Source: Halichoerus grypus (Eukaryota; Chordata; Mammalia; Carnivora; Phocidae). From it: a DNA stretch of 64,000 nucleotides. Both the position numbers and the translations under genes were made by a program. Positions 35,935 to 47,400 of the stretch are shown here, in pieces. Where the stretch lies: assembly GCF_964656455.1 (NCBI RefSeq), contig NC_135717.1:138894308-138958307 (forward strand). Direction: 5' to 3'. The notes beneath the pieces were generated by a model that saw only the letters and a program-made list of their open reading frames with translations, ran no database searches and was not told the origin of the DNA. Every line of letters starts with the position of its first letter. The stretch's first letter is position 1.

Positions 35935-36055
35935 ACACCACTAAGTTGTGAGTTTCTTGAGAGTGGATGCTGTTGCTTGTTATTCATTTTTATATTCCCA
36001 AATTTAACATGGTTCCTAGCTTATATTTTATGACTAATAAATACTAAATGAATAC
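35935..36055 (+). repeat. L2 3' end
   Basis: The segment TTGTGAGTTTCTTGAGAGTGGATGCTG, a run to TATTCCCAAATTTAACATGGTTCC and the ending ACTAATAAATACTAAATGAATACATG follow the last ~110 bases of LINE L2. Confidence 0.65.
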
Positions 36056-37285
36056 ATGAAAATATATCCATTAAGAGGATAAGAAAGAAGGATACCATAT
36101 AAGGAAAAGATGAGAAGTGTTTAATTTATTTAATTCATTGTTTTTTTTAGAAAGTTTTATGTTTTTGTTTTCTCATTTTTGTATTTGACTTTCTCTTAAT
36201 ATTCGAAATTGGCGGTCCAAGACACATACTTTCTCTCTGAACCTTGTGTGAGACTAAAATATAAAATATAATGAGTCATGGAAAATACACCATTTTTCTA
36301 TCCAAACATAAATGTAACTTAAACTATACATCCGAATGTAACTTAAATATTTTCAACTCTGGCATTGATAAATTTGAAACCATTCCTCAAATAATAGAGG
36401 CACTCTGTATTTTTATTTTAATACCATATGTGATGATAAAGTTGACTGTTGTACATTGAAAACAAATTTCGGGATTTGTCAAGCTTTCACAGTACAAGGA
36501 TATAATTCTTATTGCATGAATTCATTTTTGTTTTCAATCACATCTTCTAGTGGTACTTCAGTAAACAGTATTATGTTAAAAATTGTAGTCTACATAATTA
36601 ATTGCCCTTTGTGATACTCAGGTGTCTTTCTGTCCTCAAACATACGTTAAAACATGTGTATATACGCACACACACTTTATGTGTATGTGTGTGTATTTAT
36701 ATACATGTATGCACTGCGATGTTATAATAGGAAACGTTTCCAGTTAGGGAAGTATAAGCCAAATTGCTGTACTGGGAAATAGATCTTTTAAACCTTAAAA
36801 TACAAAGGACTTATTTAGTTTATTTTGTTCTGGCATGCAAATAAACTAGATAACTCCACTAAGCAACACATAAATGGGTAAGATAATTTGTAGAAAAAGT
36901 TTAAACATACTCAATTTGCCTTAATTATAGTCAGAGCAGGAAAATATCCCATACTGTATTTCATACAAGTTTTGTAATTAATGGTATACCTTTTATAATC
37001 TCTCCCTTCTCTGATATGAATAGCAATTGTTGTCTGTAGCTAATTCATTTCAATAATATATTTTGAACTTCTTGCATACCCCTGACAATATGAGGGTAGG
37101 TACTTACATACACATCAGACTGTTTATCACTCTTGATATGAAGGGTGTTGTTATTTTTTCTCATTTTATAGATGAAGATACTGAGTTCTTAGGGGAGGGT
37201 GGGATACAAACCTAGTTCTGATCACAAGTCTCCTGTTTATTGCAGTTCGCTCCCTTTATCCTTTTTTTTTTTTGACTCTTTTCAA
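36056..37285. other. Mostly unassigned, with AC/GT-rich patch
   Basis: A patch of alternating purine-pyrimidine sequence (GTATATACGCACACACAC and TGTGTATGTGTGTG) lies at 36656-36712. A weak antisense MIR-like segment is seen at about 37150-37240. The rest is unassigned. Confidence 0.4.
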
Positions 37286-37289
37286 TTAT

Positions 37290-37360
37290 TACCTTGTACT
37301 TGTCTATATTTTAACTATTTACTAGACTGTGAGCTCCTTATAGACAAGAACTGAACTATA
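37290..37360 (+). repeat. L2 3' end fragment
   Basis: The phrase TTTACTAGACTGTGAGCTCCTTATAGACAAGAAC is characteristic of the L2 3' end. Only a short piece remains before an A run. Confidence 0.55.
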
Positions 37361-37479
37361 AAAAAAAAAACAAAAACTGTTTCTCACATGCCAGCTATAA
37401 AGATATATAGTCAATTCAAATTTGTAAGAGAAGATATAAAAATGTTCTGTAGGCATAGGAAAAAAGGTCCAAATTCGCT

Positions 37480-38049
37480 GATTTTTAAACACCAATAAAA
37501 TAATACTGAGATACTATTTCTCAACCATCAGGTGAATGAAAATGAGGAAGTATGATGACACATGCCATTGGTGAGACTGTGAGGAAATAGGTGCTCTCAA
37601 GCATTGCTTGTGGGGATACAAAATGGTACAATCCTTCTGAATGAGAATTTGAAAATACTTTGCAAAATTACATATGCTATTACCTTTTGACCAGCAACTG
37701 CACTTTTAGAACTCTCCCCTGTAACTACATCTATAGCAGCATGGAAATACCTATAAAAGGTTACTCACTGCAAGTTAAATTAGAATTGCACAATACTGGA
37801 AATGACCCAGATGTTCACATATGCAAGAATGGTTGAGGAAGCAGTGGAATGGTTCCACACAGTGGAATACTATACAACAGCAAAAAGCAAAAAACAAAAA
37901 CAAACCAAACAAAACAAAGCAAAAAACCACAAAGTGCAAAGGATTGTATTATGCTATTTTTTGTATCAGAAATAGGAGTGTAAGAAAATATAGTGTGTCT
38001 GTTTATTTGTCCAAAATAAGTATGGAAAGGATAAACCAGAAACTGAACA
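37480..38049 (+). mobile_element. Old L1 3' fragment
   Basis: Phrases such as ATTGGTGAGACTGTGAGG, GGGGATACAAAATGG, CCAGCAACTGCACTTTTAG and CACAGTGGAATACTATACAAC follow the late ORF2 and 3' UTR order of an old L1. A patch rich in AAAAACAAAACC-type repeats is included. Confidence 0.7.
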
Positions 38050-38553
38050 TTCATGCAAAAATCTTAAAAAAAACCAAAATAACCCCCAAACTCTCCAAAC
38101 ACTAGCAAACAGGATTCAGTGTATTAAAGATTATAGAGCATAACTAGTGGGATTTATTCCTGGAATGGAAGAATGCTTCAACATGAAAATTGGTAAATGT
38201 AATATGCCACATCAGCAGAAGGAAGGATAAAATCTAGATGATCATCTCAACTGATGCAAAAAACATTTGTAAAAACTCAATAAACTAGGAATAGAAGGAA
38301 ACTAGCTCAAATAATAAAAGTCATCTATGAAAAACCCACAGCTGACATCATACATGATGATGAAAGACTAAAGATTTGCTCTAAGGTCCGGAACAAAGTA
38401 ATGATGCCACTTTTATCACTTTAAATATGCTACTGGAAAATCTAGCCAGAGCAAATAAGCAACAAAAATAAAAAGCATTGAAATTGGAAAGGAAGAAGTA
38501 AAATTATCTGTTTATAGATGATATGATCTTATACATAGAAAACCCTAAAGATT

Positions 38554-38554
<1 letters not shown>

Positions 38555-38605
<51 letters not shown>
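38555..38605. repeat. (CA)n microsatellite inside L1
   Basis: About 25 uninterrupted CA units lie where L1 sequence normally continues from CCTAAAGATTCCAC towards CTGTTAGAAC. The repeat probably grew from a short CA-rich seed in the L1 itself. Length is likely polymorphic. Confidence 0.95.
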
Positions 38606-38607
<2 letters not shown>

Positions 38608-38865
38608 TTAGAACAAATAAGTGATTTCAGCAAAGTAGCAGGATACGAAACACACAAAAATCAGTTGTACTTACATTCATGAACAATCTGAAAAGGAAAT
38701 CACAAAATTCCATTTATAATGGCATCAAAAAGAATAAAGTACTTATTCTTTTGGTTAACTTAAATTGGTGAAAGACTTGTACAAAGAAAACTGCAAATCA
38801 TTGTTGAAAGAAATTAAAGAGGATATAAATGAAACATCCCATGTTCATGGTTCGGGTAACTTAAT

Positions 38866-39051
38866 TTTTTTTTTAAAAAAGATTTATTTATTTGAAGTGA
38901 GGTGGGGGAGAGGGGTATGGGGGAGAGAATCTTAAGCAGATTCTGCACTGAGCATGGAGCCTGACGTGGGGTTCAATCTCGGGACACAGATCACGACCTG
39001 AGCCAAAACAAAGAGTCAGATGCTCAACCAACTGCACCACCCAGGTCCCCC
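38866..39051 (-). mobile_element. Carnivore SINE inside L1, older
   Basis: It runs from TTTTAAAAAAGATTTATTTATTTG to the head end CACCACCCAGGTCCCCC. Flanks GGGTAACTTAAT and GGACAACTTAAT (about 38854-38865 and 39053-39064) look like a worn duplication. Confidence 0.85.
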
Positions 39052-40555
39052 TGGACAACTTAATATTGTTAAAGTGTTAATACTACCAAAAGCAGTCTAC
39101 AGATCTAGTGCAATCCCTATCAAAATCCCAAGGACTTTTTTCCCCCCCAGAAAATCCATCCTAAAATTCATACAGAATCTCAAGGGACTCTAAATAGCCA
39201 AAATAATCTTTAAAAAGAACAAAACTGAAGGATTTCTACTTCCTGATTTCAATACTTTTCAAAGATACAGTAATCAAAACTGTGATATTGACAGAGACAG
39301 ATATATAGCCCAATGGAATAGAATAGAGAGCCCAGAAATAAATTCTCACATATATGTTCAAATGATTTGTGAAAAAGTACCAAGATCGTTCAACAGGGAA
39401 AGGACACTCTTTATAACAGATGGTGCTGGGAAGTGGATATCCACATGCAAAATTATGATATTGGACTTTTATTTAACATCATACACAAAAATTAATTCAA
39501 AATGGATCAAGGGTCTAAATGTAAGAGCTAAAATGAGAAAATCTTAGAAGAAAACACAGGACAAATGCTTTCTAACATTGGATTTGATAGTGATTTTTGG
39601 ATATGACACCAAAGGCATGGGTTACTAAAGAAAAAATAGACAAATTGGACTTCATGAAAAATGTGTAAAGTCAAATGACAAACAGTAAAAAGGCAATTCA
39701 CAGCATAGGTTAAAATATTTGTAAATCAGGTATCTGTTAAGGGATTAATATCTAGAATATGTAGACAATTTCTAAATGTCAACAACAAAATAACCAGATG
39801 AAAAGATGAGCAAAGGACTTGATTAGACATTTCTCCAAAGAAGATACAGGAGTGGCCAACAAGCACATGAAAAGATGCTTAACATCATTAATCATTTAGG
39901 GAAATGCAAATCAAAAGCACAATGAGTACCACTTTTACACCCATTAGCATGACTGTTATTAAAAACAAACAGAAGACAGATGTTGGTGAGGATGTGGAAA
40001 AATTGGAACTTTCGCGTGCTCTTGATGGGAATGTAAAATGGCATAGCTGCCGCAGAAATCAGCATGGAAGTTCCTCAGAAAATGAAAAACAGAGTTATCA
40101 TATGATCTTGCAATTCCACTTCTGGGTATACACCCAAAATAATTGAAAGCAGGATCTCAAAGAGGTATCTGTACGGTTATGTTCATAGCATCATTCACAA
40201 TAGCTAAAACAGAAGCAACCCAAGTGATCATTCAGATGAACGGATAAAGAAAATGTGTCATATACATACAATGGAGTATTATTTAGCCTTTAAAAGGAAA
40301 CAAATTCTGCAGTACTCTATTACCTGGGTAAACCCTAAGTGAAATAAATCAGTAACAAAAAGGCAATTACTGTATGATTCTAAACTTATATGACGTACTT
40401 AGAGTAATTAAAATCATAAAGACAGAGAACATAAAGGGCATTACCAGGGCCTGGGGGCAAACGGAAAATAGTGAATTATTTAATAGGTACAGCGTTTCAG
40501 TTTTACAGGTGAGAGTCATGGGGATGGATGATTCTAATGGTTGCACAACAAAACA

Positions 40556-41440
40556 GCTTGATTACAAAATGGGCAACGGACTTGAATAGACAATTTTTCT
40601 TATCACAATGAAAACAGAAGTGATGGAGAATCTTAAAAGGACACAGGTGCCAACTTGAAGGAGCTTCTAGGTCAAACCAGGAACAACTTGAACAAGACAA
40701 TAATGAGTGTTGGAGTATAACTCATAGAATAAAACCAATATCCATACTGATATAAATAAATGAATAAGTAGCTCATGGAGAAGAGACAGATTTTCTTTAT
40801 GAATTAATTCCACTAAGCCTTTTCTTAATCCCTTTAAGACCATTTTTAGGGAGGTCTGTGTATTTTTAGTGACATAGTTAAAACATTTGTCTAAAAGTAG
40901 GGCAACTTGTTCAACAGGAGTCCTATATTCCAACTTTATCTGATTAAACTGCCATTAAGAAATGAAATATTAGGAAGTGTTAGCATGGGAAATTGAATGT
41001 TTAAGAGTAACAGGTAAGTCTCTCATAAATAAGATGGAAAAAAAGGATAGAGAACAAAAGTTCATTAGTTGGAGTGGAGCATCTCAGAACTTTATAGGAA
41101 GCAAGTCTTGAGGGAAGATGTGTGACTAAGAGATTTATATGGGAAAGATTTGGGTTTGCAATTAACATGCCCTAAGTAGCTATGAGCAAATTATTTTGAG
41201 TTAGAGAATCACAGAAATTTAGTTGTCCTTTAGGGTTCTTATTTTACAGAGGAAGAACCTGAAAATGTGATGGAAACAATGGACTTAAATTATAACTATT
41301 TGCTATTATATTGTTAATCATTGTGCTGTAATTTGTTGTTTGAAGAGGGTTTTCTAGTGAGATAAGGGGTGGGAAAATACTTCGGAAATTAGAATGTAAT
41401 ATATGAAAGTGGTTAATAAATTTCAAAAATTACTTGTTCT
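40556..41440. other. L1 scrap then unassigned sequence
   Basis: The first ~60 bases (TACAAAATGGGCAACGGACTTGAATAGAC) repeat a part of L1 ORF2 that already occurs at about 39798-39835, so this is a separate small L1 scrap. The remainder is unassigned. Confidence 0.4.
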
Positions 41441-41446
41441 GTGCAT

Positions 41447-41776
41447 GGGAGTTCCTTTCCCTTCCTGTCCTCACTAACACTTGTTAATTCTTGTGGTTTT
41501 GATTTTAGCCATTCTGACAGGTGTAAGGTGATACCTTATTGTGATTTTGATTTGCATTTCCCTGGTGATGAGTGATGTTGAACATCTTTTCATGTGTCTA
41601 TTGGCCATCTGTGTGTCTTCTTTGGAAAAATGTCTATTCGGGTCCTCTGCTCATTTTTAAATCACATTTGTTTTTTTTGGTGTTGAGATGTGTAAGTTCT
41701 TTATATATTTTGGATATTAACCCCTTATCAGATATGTCAGTTGAAAATATCCTCTCCAATTCAGTAGATTGCCTTT
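41447..41776 (-). mobile_element. L1 ORF2 fragment, antisense
   Basis: Antisense late ORF2 text is seen: TTTTAGCCATTCTGACAGGTG, TTTGCATTTCCCTGGTGATGAGTGATG and TCTTTATATATTTTGGATATTAACC. It stops abruptly at the SINE at 41777 and does not resume afterwards. Confidence 0.85.
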
Positions 41777-41969
41777 TTTTAAAAAAAGATTTTATGTATC
41801 TGAGAGAGAGAGAGAGATAATGAGAGAGAACACAAGAAGGGTGAGGGGCAGAGGGAGAAGTGGACTCCCTGCTGAGCAGGGAGCCCAATGTGGGGCTCGA
41901 TCCCAGGATCCTGGGATCATGACCTGAGCTGAAGGAAGACGCTTAACGACTGAGCCCCCCAGGCACCCT
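41777..41969 (-). mobile_element. Carnivore SINE
   Basis: The antisense tail TTAAAAAAAGATTTTATGTATCTGAGAG leads to the head end GACTGAGCCCCCCAGGCACCC. No duplication is visible. L1 lies on the left side only, so flanking sequence may have been lost. Confidence 0.9.
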
Positions 41970-42298
41970 GAAGCAGAGTTTCAATCGGATAGAATACATG
42001 TTTCATCCTTTGACCTTAGTATGTGTTTTTAGGTTCTGGAAGAACTAACTGGTCCTTACAAGTAAATCAAGGAATTATCTTTATTGACAGGCTAAAGAGT
42101 TTTTCTGTACTATTGCTAAACAAATTGAGTGAGAAATTGCCTTTATGAAAGGCCAGCAAAAGAAAACATATGTAGCACTTTAATATAGCCATTTTTTTGT
42201 TAATCAAAAATGGTACTCTACCATGTGAACTAATGTTGCTAAAATCATTTATGTAAATGATTATTTGAATATATATTTTCATATGTGTGTGTATATAT

Positions 42299-42396
42299 TT
42301 TTTTAAAGTAAGCTTTATGCCCAAAGAGGGACTTGAACTCATGACCCTGAGATCAAGAGTCACATGCTCTACTGACTGAGCCAGTCCGGCACCCCT
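42299..42396 (-). mobile_element. Short tRNA-like SINE variant
   Basis: TTTTTTTAAAGTAAGCTTTATGCCC is followed by GGGACTTGAACTCATGACCC, AGATCAAGAGTCACATGCTC and CTGACTGAGCCAGTCCGGCACCCC. It has only the tRNA-related head with a short tail and lacks the CT-rich body of the common copies. It is a retroposed copy, not a functional tRNA gene. Confidence 0.82.
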
Positions 42397-42662
42397 CATA
42401 TTTATATTTTAATGCTGAACTAGGCAGATATTTCTGCAGGGTTTCCTGTTTGCAATTTAATTGAATAAGATATGCTATCCATTGGAACCGGTATTTTCCT
42501 CCAGAGTATAGCATCAAGGTCACCTGTTTTTGGTTGTTCATTTTAAATTTTGTTTTGTTTTAAAATTGTATCATGCTACCTGCTTTCTGTAATTTGACTG
42601 TCAAGGTTAAAGCTCTGCCATTTAATAAGGACAGTGATGGCTTCATTCCTTATGAGTGGTAG

Positions 42663-43005
42663 TGTTATGGAACCTGGACTGGGTCTCCCAATGGAAGAAC
42701 CGAGTGGCACTCGGAGATCTTGGAGGATAGGAAATTTATTTAACGTTGGTGGGCTCAGAGGAGAGTGATCTCCAAAGGTCTGAGCCCTGAGCACAAACAA
42801 AGGGGGTAATTTATACACTTCTGCTTCCGCATACTGGGCACTCTTGGCACGTGTGTGAAATGGGGCAGGGAGAGGAACCCGGATTGGCCCTCACAGGAAG
42901 CAGAGCAGAGAGAAGAACCCGCAAGAGCCCCGGGGCAAGGTCTGGGACTTTCTCACTGGCTTGGTTGGCCATCTTAGGACACAGATTTTTCTTTATCAGT
43001 AGATC
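42663..43005 (-). mobile_element. Possible solitary LTR, family unknown
   Basis: The block is more GC-rich than its neighbours and carries GGAAATTTATTTAACGTTGGTGGGCTC. Read in reverse this gives an AATAAA-type signal followed by LTR-like text. Purine-rich CAGGGAGAGGAACCCGG and AGAGAGAAGAACCCGCAAGAGCC repeats follow. No convincing ends, duplication or retroviral genes were seen. It could also be another old repeat or unique sequence. Confidence 0.3.
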
Positions 43006-43009
43006 TAAG

Positions 43010-43125
43010 TTTTCTTTTTTTTTTTTTTTAAGGTTAATATATTAGCTTAGAGTGAGGGGTTACACGCATGTGCAACCAGGGAGAGGGGCAAAGGGAGAGG
43101 GAGAGAATCCCAAGCAGTACTAGTC
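43010..43125 (-). mobile_element. Truncated carnivore SINE
   Basis: A T run and AAGGTTAATATATTAGCTTAGAGTGAGG lead into CCAGGGAGAGGGGCAAAGGG and GAGAGAATCCCAAGCAG. Then the match is lost, so the tRNA-related head is missing. Confidence 0.65.
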
Positions 43126-43129
43126 TGAG

Positions 43130-44855
43130 CTAGTTATACATACTGGGTAATGAGCACGGGTAGAAAAGGTGAGGAATGCTCCCTTCCCTTAGGTGGAACT
43201 ATGTAGATAACTACCTACCACAGCAAGAAAACTAGAAAACATTTGAAAACTTTTGTTTTTTAACTCACCAATTCTCAATATATTTAATTTTATGATTATC
43301 TAGAAAAAATGATTATCTATTTGCTGTTATAACAAGAAACAGCCATATGTTTCATATCTCCCTTATAGGAGCCTGTATTCTGTAAATAACCAAGTCCATG
43401 TACAGACTAAATGTAAGAACCTGATCAAATAAAAAGCAAGATTAAAATTACATAATAAGGCACTGAATTTTTGTAAGCATGCATCATAAGTTTATGCACA
43501 TAATGTGTGCCTTATCATCTGGGTTGTGACCTGAATTATTTGAATTATTGTGTATATATGTATATAAGCCCTTCTCTTCAGGGCTTAGGAACTCCTAAGT
43601 TACTGAAGATCAAATTGATGTCAGCCAGGAAACTGTAATTTCCGGTCACTTGGCCTTGAATTACTACGTTGAGTTTTCAGACAATAAACGAATTTCGCTA
43701 AAAGACTCAAGTTTTTTTTTTTTTTTTTCTACTTATCATTAGTATGTAAGAATATGAATGTTTTATACTGTTCCATCTCCATTACACATACATTTATTGG
43801 CTCAGAATGATATTCATCCCTCCTTGCCTACTTTTATCTTGAACTAATCAAGTCCAAACTTCCTGCTGAAAACCCCTGGATGTTCTTTTAAATGTGGGCT
43901 GCAGAAGCAATTTATCTGATAAAGCAAATAACCTACCATTTCCAGTACAGCAATGAAGCCGAGCAGTCATGTTGCAAGGAACATAATGTTTTCCCCTGCT
44001 GTTTTTATTTGTTCTGCATATCTCAAGTGAGAAAGACGGAATTTTACAAGAACTTAGGTTGTGAAGTACGATGCAAGGCAGTTGATTTTTCTTTAAGTAC
44101 TTTCCCCGAATATTTGGTATACAAGAGAGAAGCTTGTTTTGTCTTACATAATTGGGTTGCAGTTTTCTGCAAACTAACCCACAAAATTTGTGTTCTATCA
44201 GCCTTGACTTTCTGGTTGCCAGTTTCACTATGATGTCACAAAAAGGGATTAATTTATTTGTGGCGGCTTTTATGGGGCAACCCATAGCACCACGTCTCTG
44301 TTTAATTGTGTGTAGCTGAATCAAGTAAAGCAGAAAGATTTCCTGAGGTTAACTTGATGGAGCGCTTGGCTGAAGGGATGAAATGGGAACTTAGTTTGGG
44401 GGTTTGGGCCAGGGTAGAACCCTATACATCTTTTAGCTTTCTGATCTCTGACACATAGGAAGCTCTGGGAAAAGAAAAAAAAAAATGGTATTAAGGGAAG
44501 GATACCAAAGAAGAGTCCATTTTTTCATGATAAGGGACTTAGCTAACATGGTGGTCAAGTCAGGCAGGTTCAAGGCTGTGTGATATGGTGACTGTAACTG
44601 TCAGCAGGAGATCTAGGGACAATTTTTCCTTGACCTGGACACTACCAATGCATTGAAATTAGTAATCATTCTACCCCTTCGTCCCAATAAATGCCAGCAG
44701 TGTTCTTGGAACAACCAAAAAGAGTCCCCTGCCCCCCTGGCACATTACCAAATGCCACTTATGAGGGGTTGCAGCCCTGCAGAAACCCAATGGCTAGAGT
44801 CCCGTAGTTAGTTGTTGGGTTGGTTGATTTATCTATTATAAATATTTTTACACTC
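43130..44855. other. Repeat-poor stretch with long open frames on both strands
   Basis: Apart from a run of 20 T's at 43709-43728 no repeat was recognised. The minus frame 43848-44324 (158 codons) and the plus frame 43892-44233 (113 codons) overlap. The minus translation is rich in Cys, Lys and Arg and shows no domain I recognise. It is most likely chance openness in a unique segment. Confidence 0.4.
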
Positions 44856-45049
44856 TTTTTTTTTTTAAGATTTTGTTTATATATTTGACAGAGATATAGC
44901 GAGAGAGGGAACACAAGCAGGGGAGTGGGAGAGGGAGAAGCAGGCTCCCTGCTGAGCAGGGAGCCCCATGCGGGGCTCGAACCCAGGACCCTGGCATCAT
45001 GACCTGAGCTGAAGGCAGACACTTAATGCCTGAGCCACCCAGGTGCCCC
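44856..45049 (-). mobile_element. Carnivore SINE
   Basis: The antisense tail TTTTTTAAGATTTTGTTTATATATTTGACAG leads to the head end GAGCCACCCAGGTGCCCC. The duplication ATATTTTTACA(C/T)TCT lies at 44842-44855 and about 45050-45064, with one mismatch. Confidence 0.93.
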
Positions 45050-45846
45050 ATATTTTTACATTCTAGAACTTCTTCTTTTTAAACATTTCTTATTTTTATT
45101 GTGAGCTCTCCTCAGTGTTGGGAAAAGCAGAATGAATAATAATGATTAACTTCTGGGTACTCAACATCCAACTTTACCACATGTTAACATTTTGCTTTAG
45201 ACATTTTTTAAAGATACGGAATACTGCATCATTATTAAAGCTTCCTTTGTAGTTCTCTCCGATCTTATTTCCATGTCCTCACCTCAGAAAAAACCCTGCT
45301 ATCCTGATTTTGGATTCATTACTTCTTACATGTTTTTATGCTTTTACCATACTCGCATGTGTTTCTAAATTTAGTACTTCTTAATTTTAAACTACTTACA
45401 AATGATATCACACTCTGTTCTTGCATAAGTTCCTTATTTGATAAATAATTATGCTATCAAGATTTGTCTATGTGGATATGTAGGGCTTTAGTTCAGTCAT
45501 TTTAAATGTTACAATCATGTCCTTATACAAATATATGCCACAATTATCCAATTTCTCTGGTGCTGGATATTTGGATTATTTAAATTTTTTATCAGTGCCA
45601 AGGATGCTATAATGAACATTGTTAGACACATCTTTTAGTGTATGGATTTCTGCTTAGGAATTCAGTTGATGTGTAGATAGTCTGCTGACATTTAACTTTA
45701 CTAGATTTTGCCAGATTCCAGAAGAGTGGTACATACCCACCAGCAATTCATGAAAGTTTTAGAATTATCACATCTTTCCCAACAGTTGCTATCAGTAACA
45801 TTTAAAATTTTTTAATAATCTATTAGGTTGGACATAGTGTCTTTTT

Positions 45847-46042
45847 TTTAAAGATTTTATTTATTTATTTATTTGAGAGAGAGAGAATGAGAGAGAGCAA
45901 GCACATGAGAGGGGGTAGGGTCAGAGGGAGAAGCAGGCTCCCTGCTGAGCAGGGAGCCCGATGCGGGACTCGATCCAGGGACTCCAGGATCATGACCTGA
46001 GCCGAAGGCAGTCGCTTAACCAACTGAGCCACCCAGGCGCCC
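45847..46042 (-). mobile_element. Carnivore SINE inside old L1
   Basis: It shows the antisense tail TTTATTTATTTATTTGAGAG and the head end GAGCCACCCAGGCGCCC. A 17-bp duplication, GGACATAGTGTCTTTTT, lies at 45830-45846 and 46043-46059. Confidence 0.96.
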
Positions 46043-46210
46043 GGACATAGTGTCTTTTTAAAAAAATTGTATTTTCTTAATTCCTACTTCTTATATTTTT
46101 ATTAGCCATTCGTATTTTCTCTTGTAGGAATTGCCTATTCATATACTTTGCTCCCTTTTCTACTGGGTCATTTGTCTTTGTTTTTTGCTTTTTAGTAAGA
46201 ATTTTGGTTT

Positions 46211-46215
<5 letters not shown>

Positions 46216-46252
<37 letters not shown>
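46216..46252. repeat. (GT)n microsatellite
   Basis: About 18 uninterrupted GT units lie within antisense L1 sequence. They end at GTAAATATATTTTCCC, which resumes the L1 text. Confidence 0.95.
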
Positions 46253-46256
<4 letters not shown>

Positions 46257-47400
46257 ATATTTTCCCAGTACCTGGCTTTTCTTTTCTATGTTATATGCCC
46301 ACTTTTTGTTATATAGATGGCTTTAGTCAATTTTATCAATCTCTTTGAGTTTGTATGTTTTATATGTTATGTAAGAAATCTTTTTATGCTAGCTTTATTT
46401 TTTCTCAGGTGGATAAACAATAGTTCAAAGTCATTTTTGAAATTGTTAATTCTTTTTTAATGAATTGCATATTAATATTTCTATGTGAGTGTATCTATTT
46501 CTGAGCTATATATTTTATCCCAATAATCTGTCTTTTTCTTTGTCCATTACCTCTCTGTCTTAAATCTCATTGCTTTTTATAAATCTTAGTATCTTTGAAA
46601 GCAGCCATTTTAAAAAATTGTCTTGGCTAGTCTTATCCCTTTGTTCTTACATACGAATTTAACAATCAGCTTTTTAAGTTACATAATAAAATTATATATT
46701 GAAATTCTGATTGGGAACTGAATTAAACTTATGGAATAATTAGAAGACAGCTGATATCTTTATGCTCTTGAATCTTCCTTCCCGTGGACATGTTTTATCT
46801 TTCCATTTGTATAGATATTTTCCATGTCTTTAAAAAAAATATTTTTTATGTAAAGATCTTAATGTATTTTTTCAGTTTTTTTCCCTGGACATTATATCCT
46901 ACGTTTCTCTTACTAATGGAATCTGTTTTAAATTTATATTTTGTTTCACTGTTTTTATTGTTGCTAATAGAAAGGTATATTTTTTGCTGGCGTATTTTAA
47001 ATGATAGTCTTGTTTAGTCTAAATAATTATAATTATTTCTTGACTGCTCTATATAGTCAATATTTTATGCAAACATTTTTTCTTCCTTTCCTATCCTTAT
47101 ATTTCTTATTGAATTTTTTGCCTTATCGTGGTGATAAGTGCCTGTAATATAGTGGTTTATTGGAACGATGGTAGCAGGCATTTTTATCTTATTTTTTACT
47201 TTGAGAGATTTATCATTTCATATATGAGATTATACTTTTACTATATTTATCTGTATTTATAAATACTTAATATTTTTAAACTTCATATAAATGGTATCTC
47301 TATATTCTTCTTACAGTTCACCATTAAGTATGATATTCTCTGCTTCCTTCTCTTTCTATTATTTTATTTTCTTTTTATATTTACATGGAATGGGTATTGA

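Larger units (their letters stand above)
38050..40555 (+). mobile_element. L1 ORF2 and 3' UTR, second fragment
   Basis: It starts in mid-ORF2 (GGGATTTATTCCTGGAATGG) and includes a reverse transcriptase box readable as [15 protein letters not shown] near 38510. It then proceeds to the 3' UTR (CCAGGGCCTGGGGGCAAACG). It is interrupted by a (CA)n at 38555-38605 and by an antisense SINE at 38866-39051. Frames are broken throughout; the 61- and 80-residue open frames at 39362 and 39904 are relics. Confidence 0.9.
45090..47400 (-). mobile_element. Old L1 (L1M type), antisense, split by a SINE
   Basis: The antisense 3' UTR-to-ORF2 order is seen as ATATTTGGATTATTTAAATTTTTTATCAG, AAGGATGCTATAATGAACATTG, CAGAAGAGTGGTACATACCC and, beyond the SINE, ATTGCCTATTCATATACTTTGC. 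Divergence is high and the right end is vague. Confidence 0.7.

Noticed and set aside
38555..38605. Repeat array resembling a CRISPR or minisatellite
   Set aside because: It is a plain CA dinucleotide microsatellite. No spaced direct repeats of CRISPR type were found anywhere in the window.
42299..42396. tRNA-like sequence with internal promoter-like boxes
   Set aside because: It is a retroposed SINE head with a T-rich antisense tail, not a folded functional tRNA gene. The same holds for the heads of all other SINEs.
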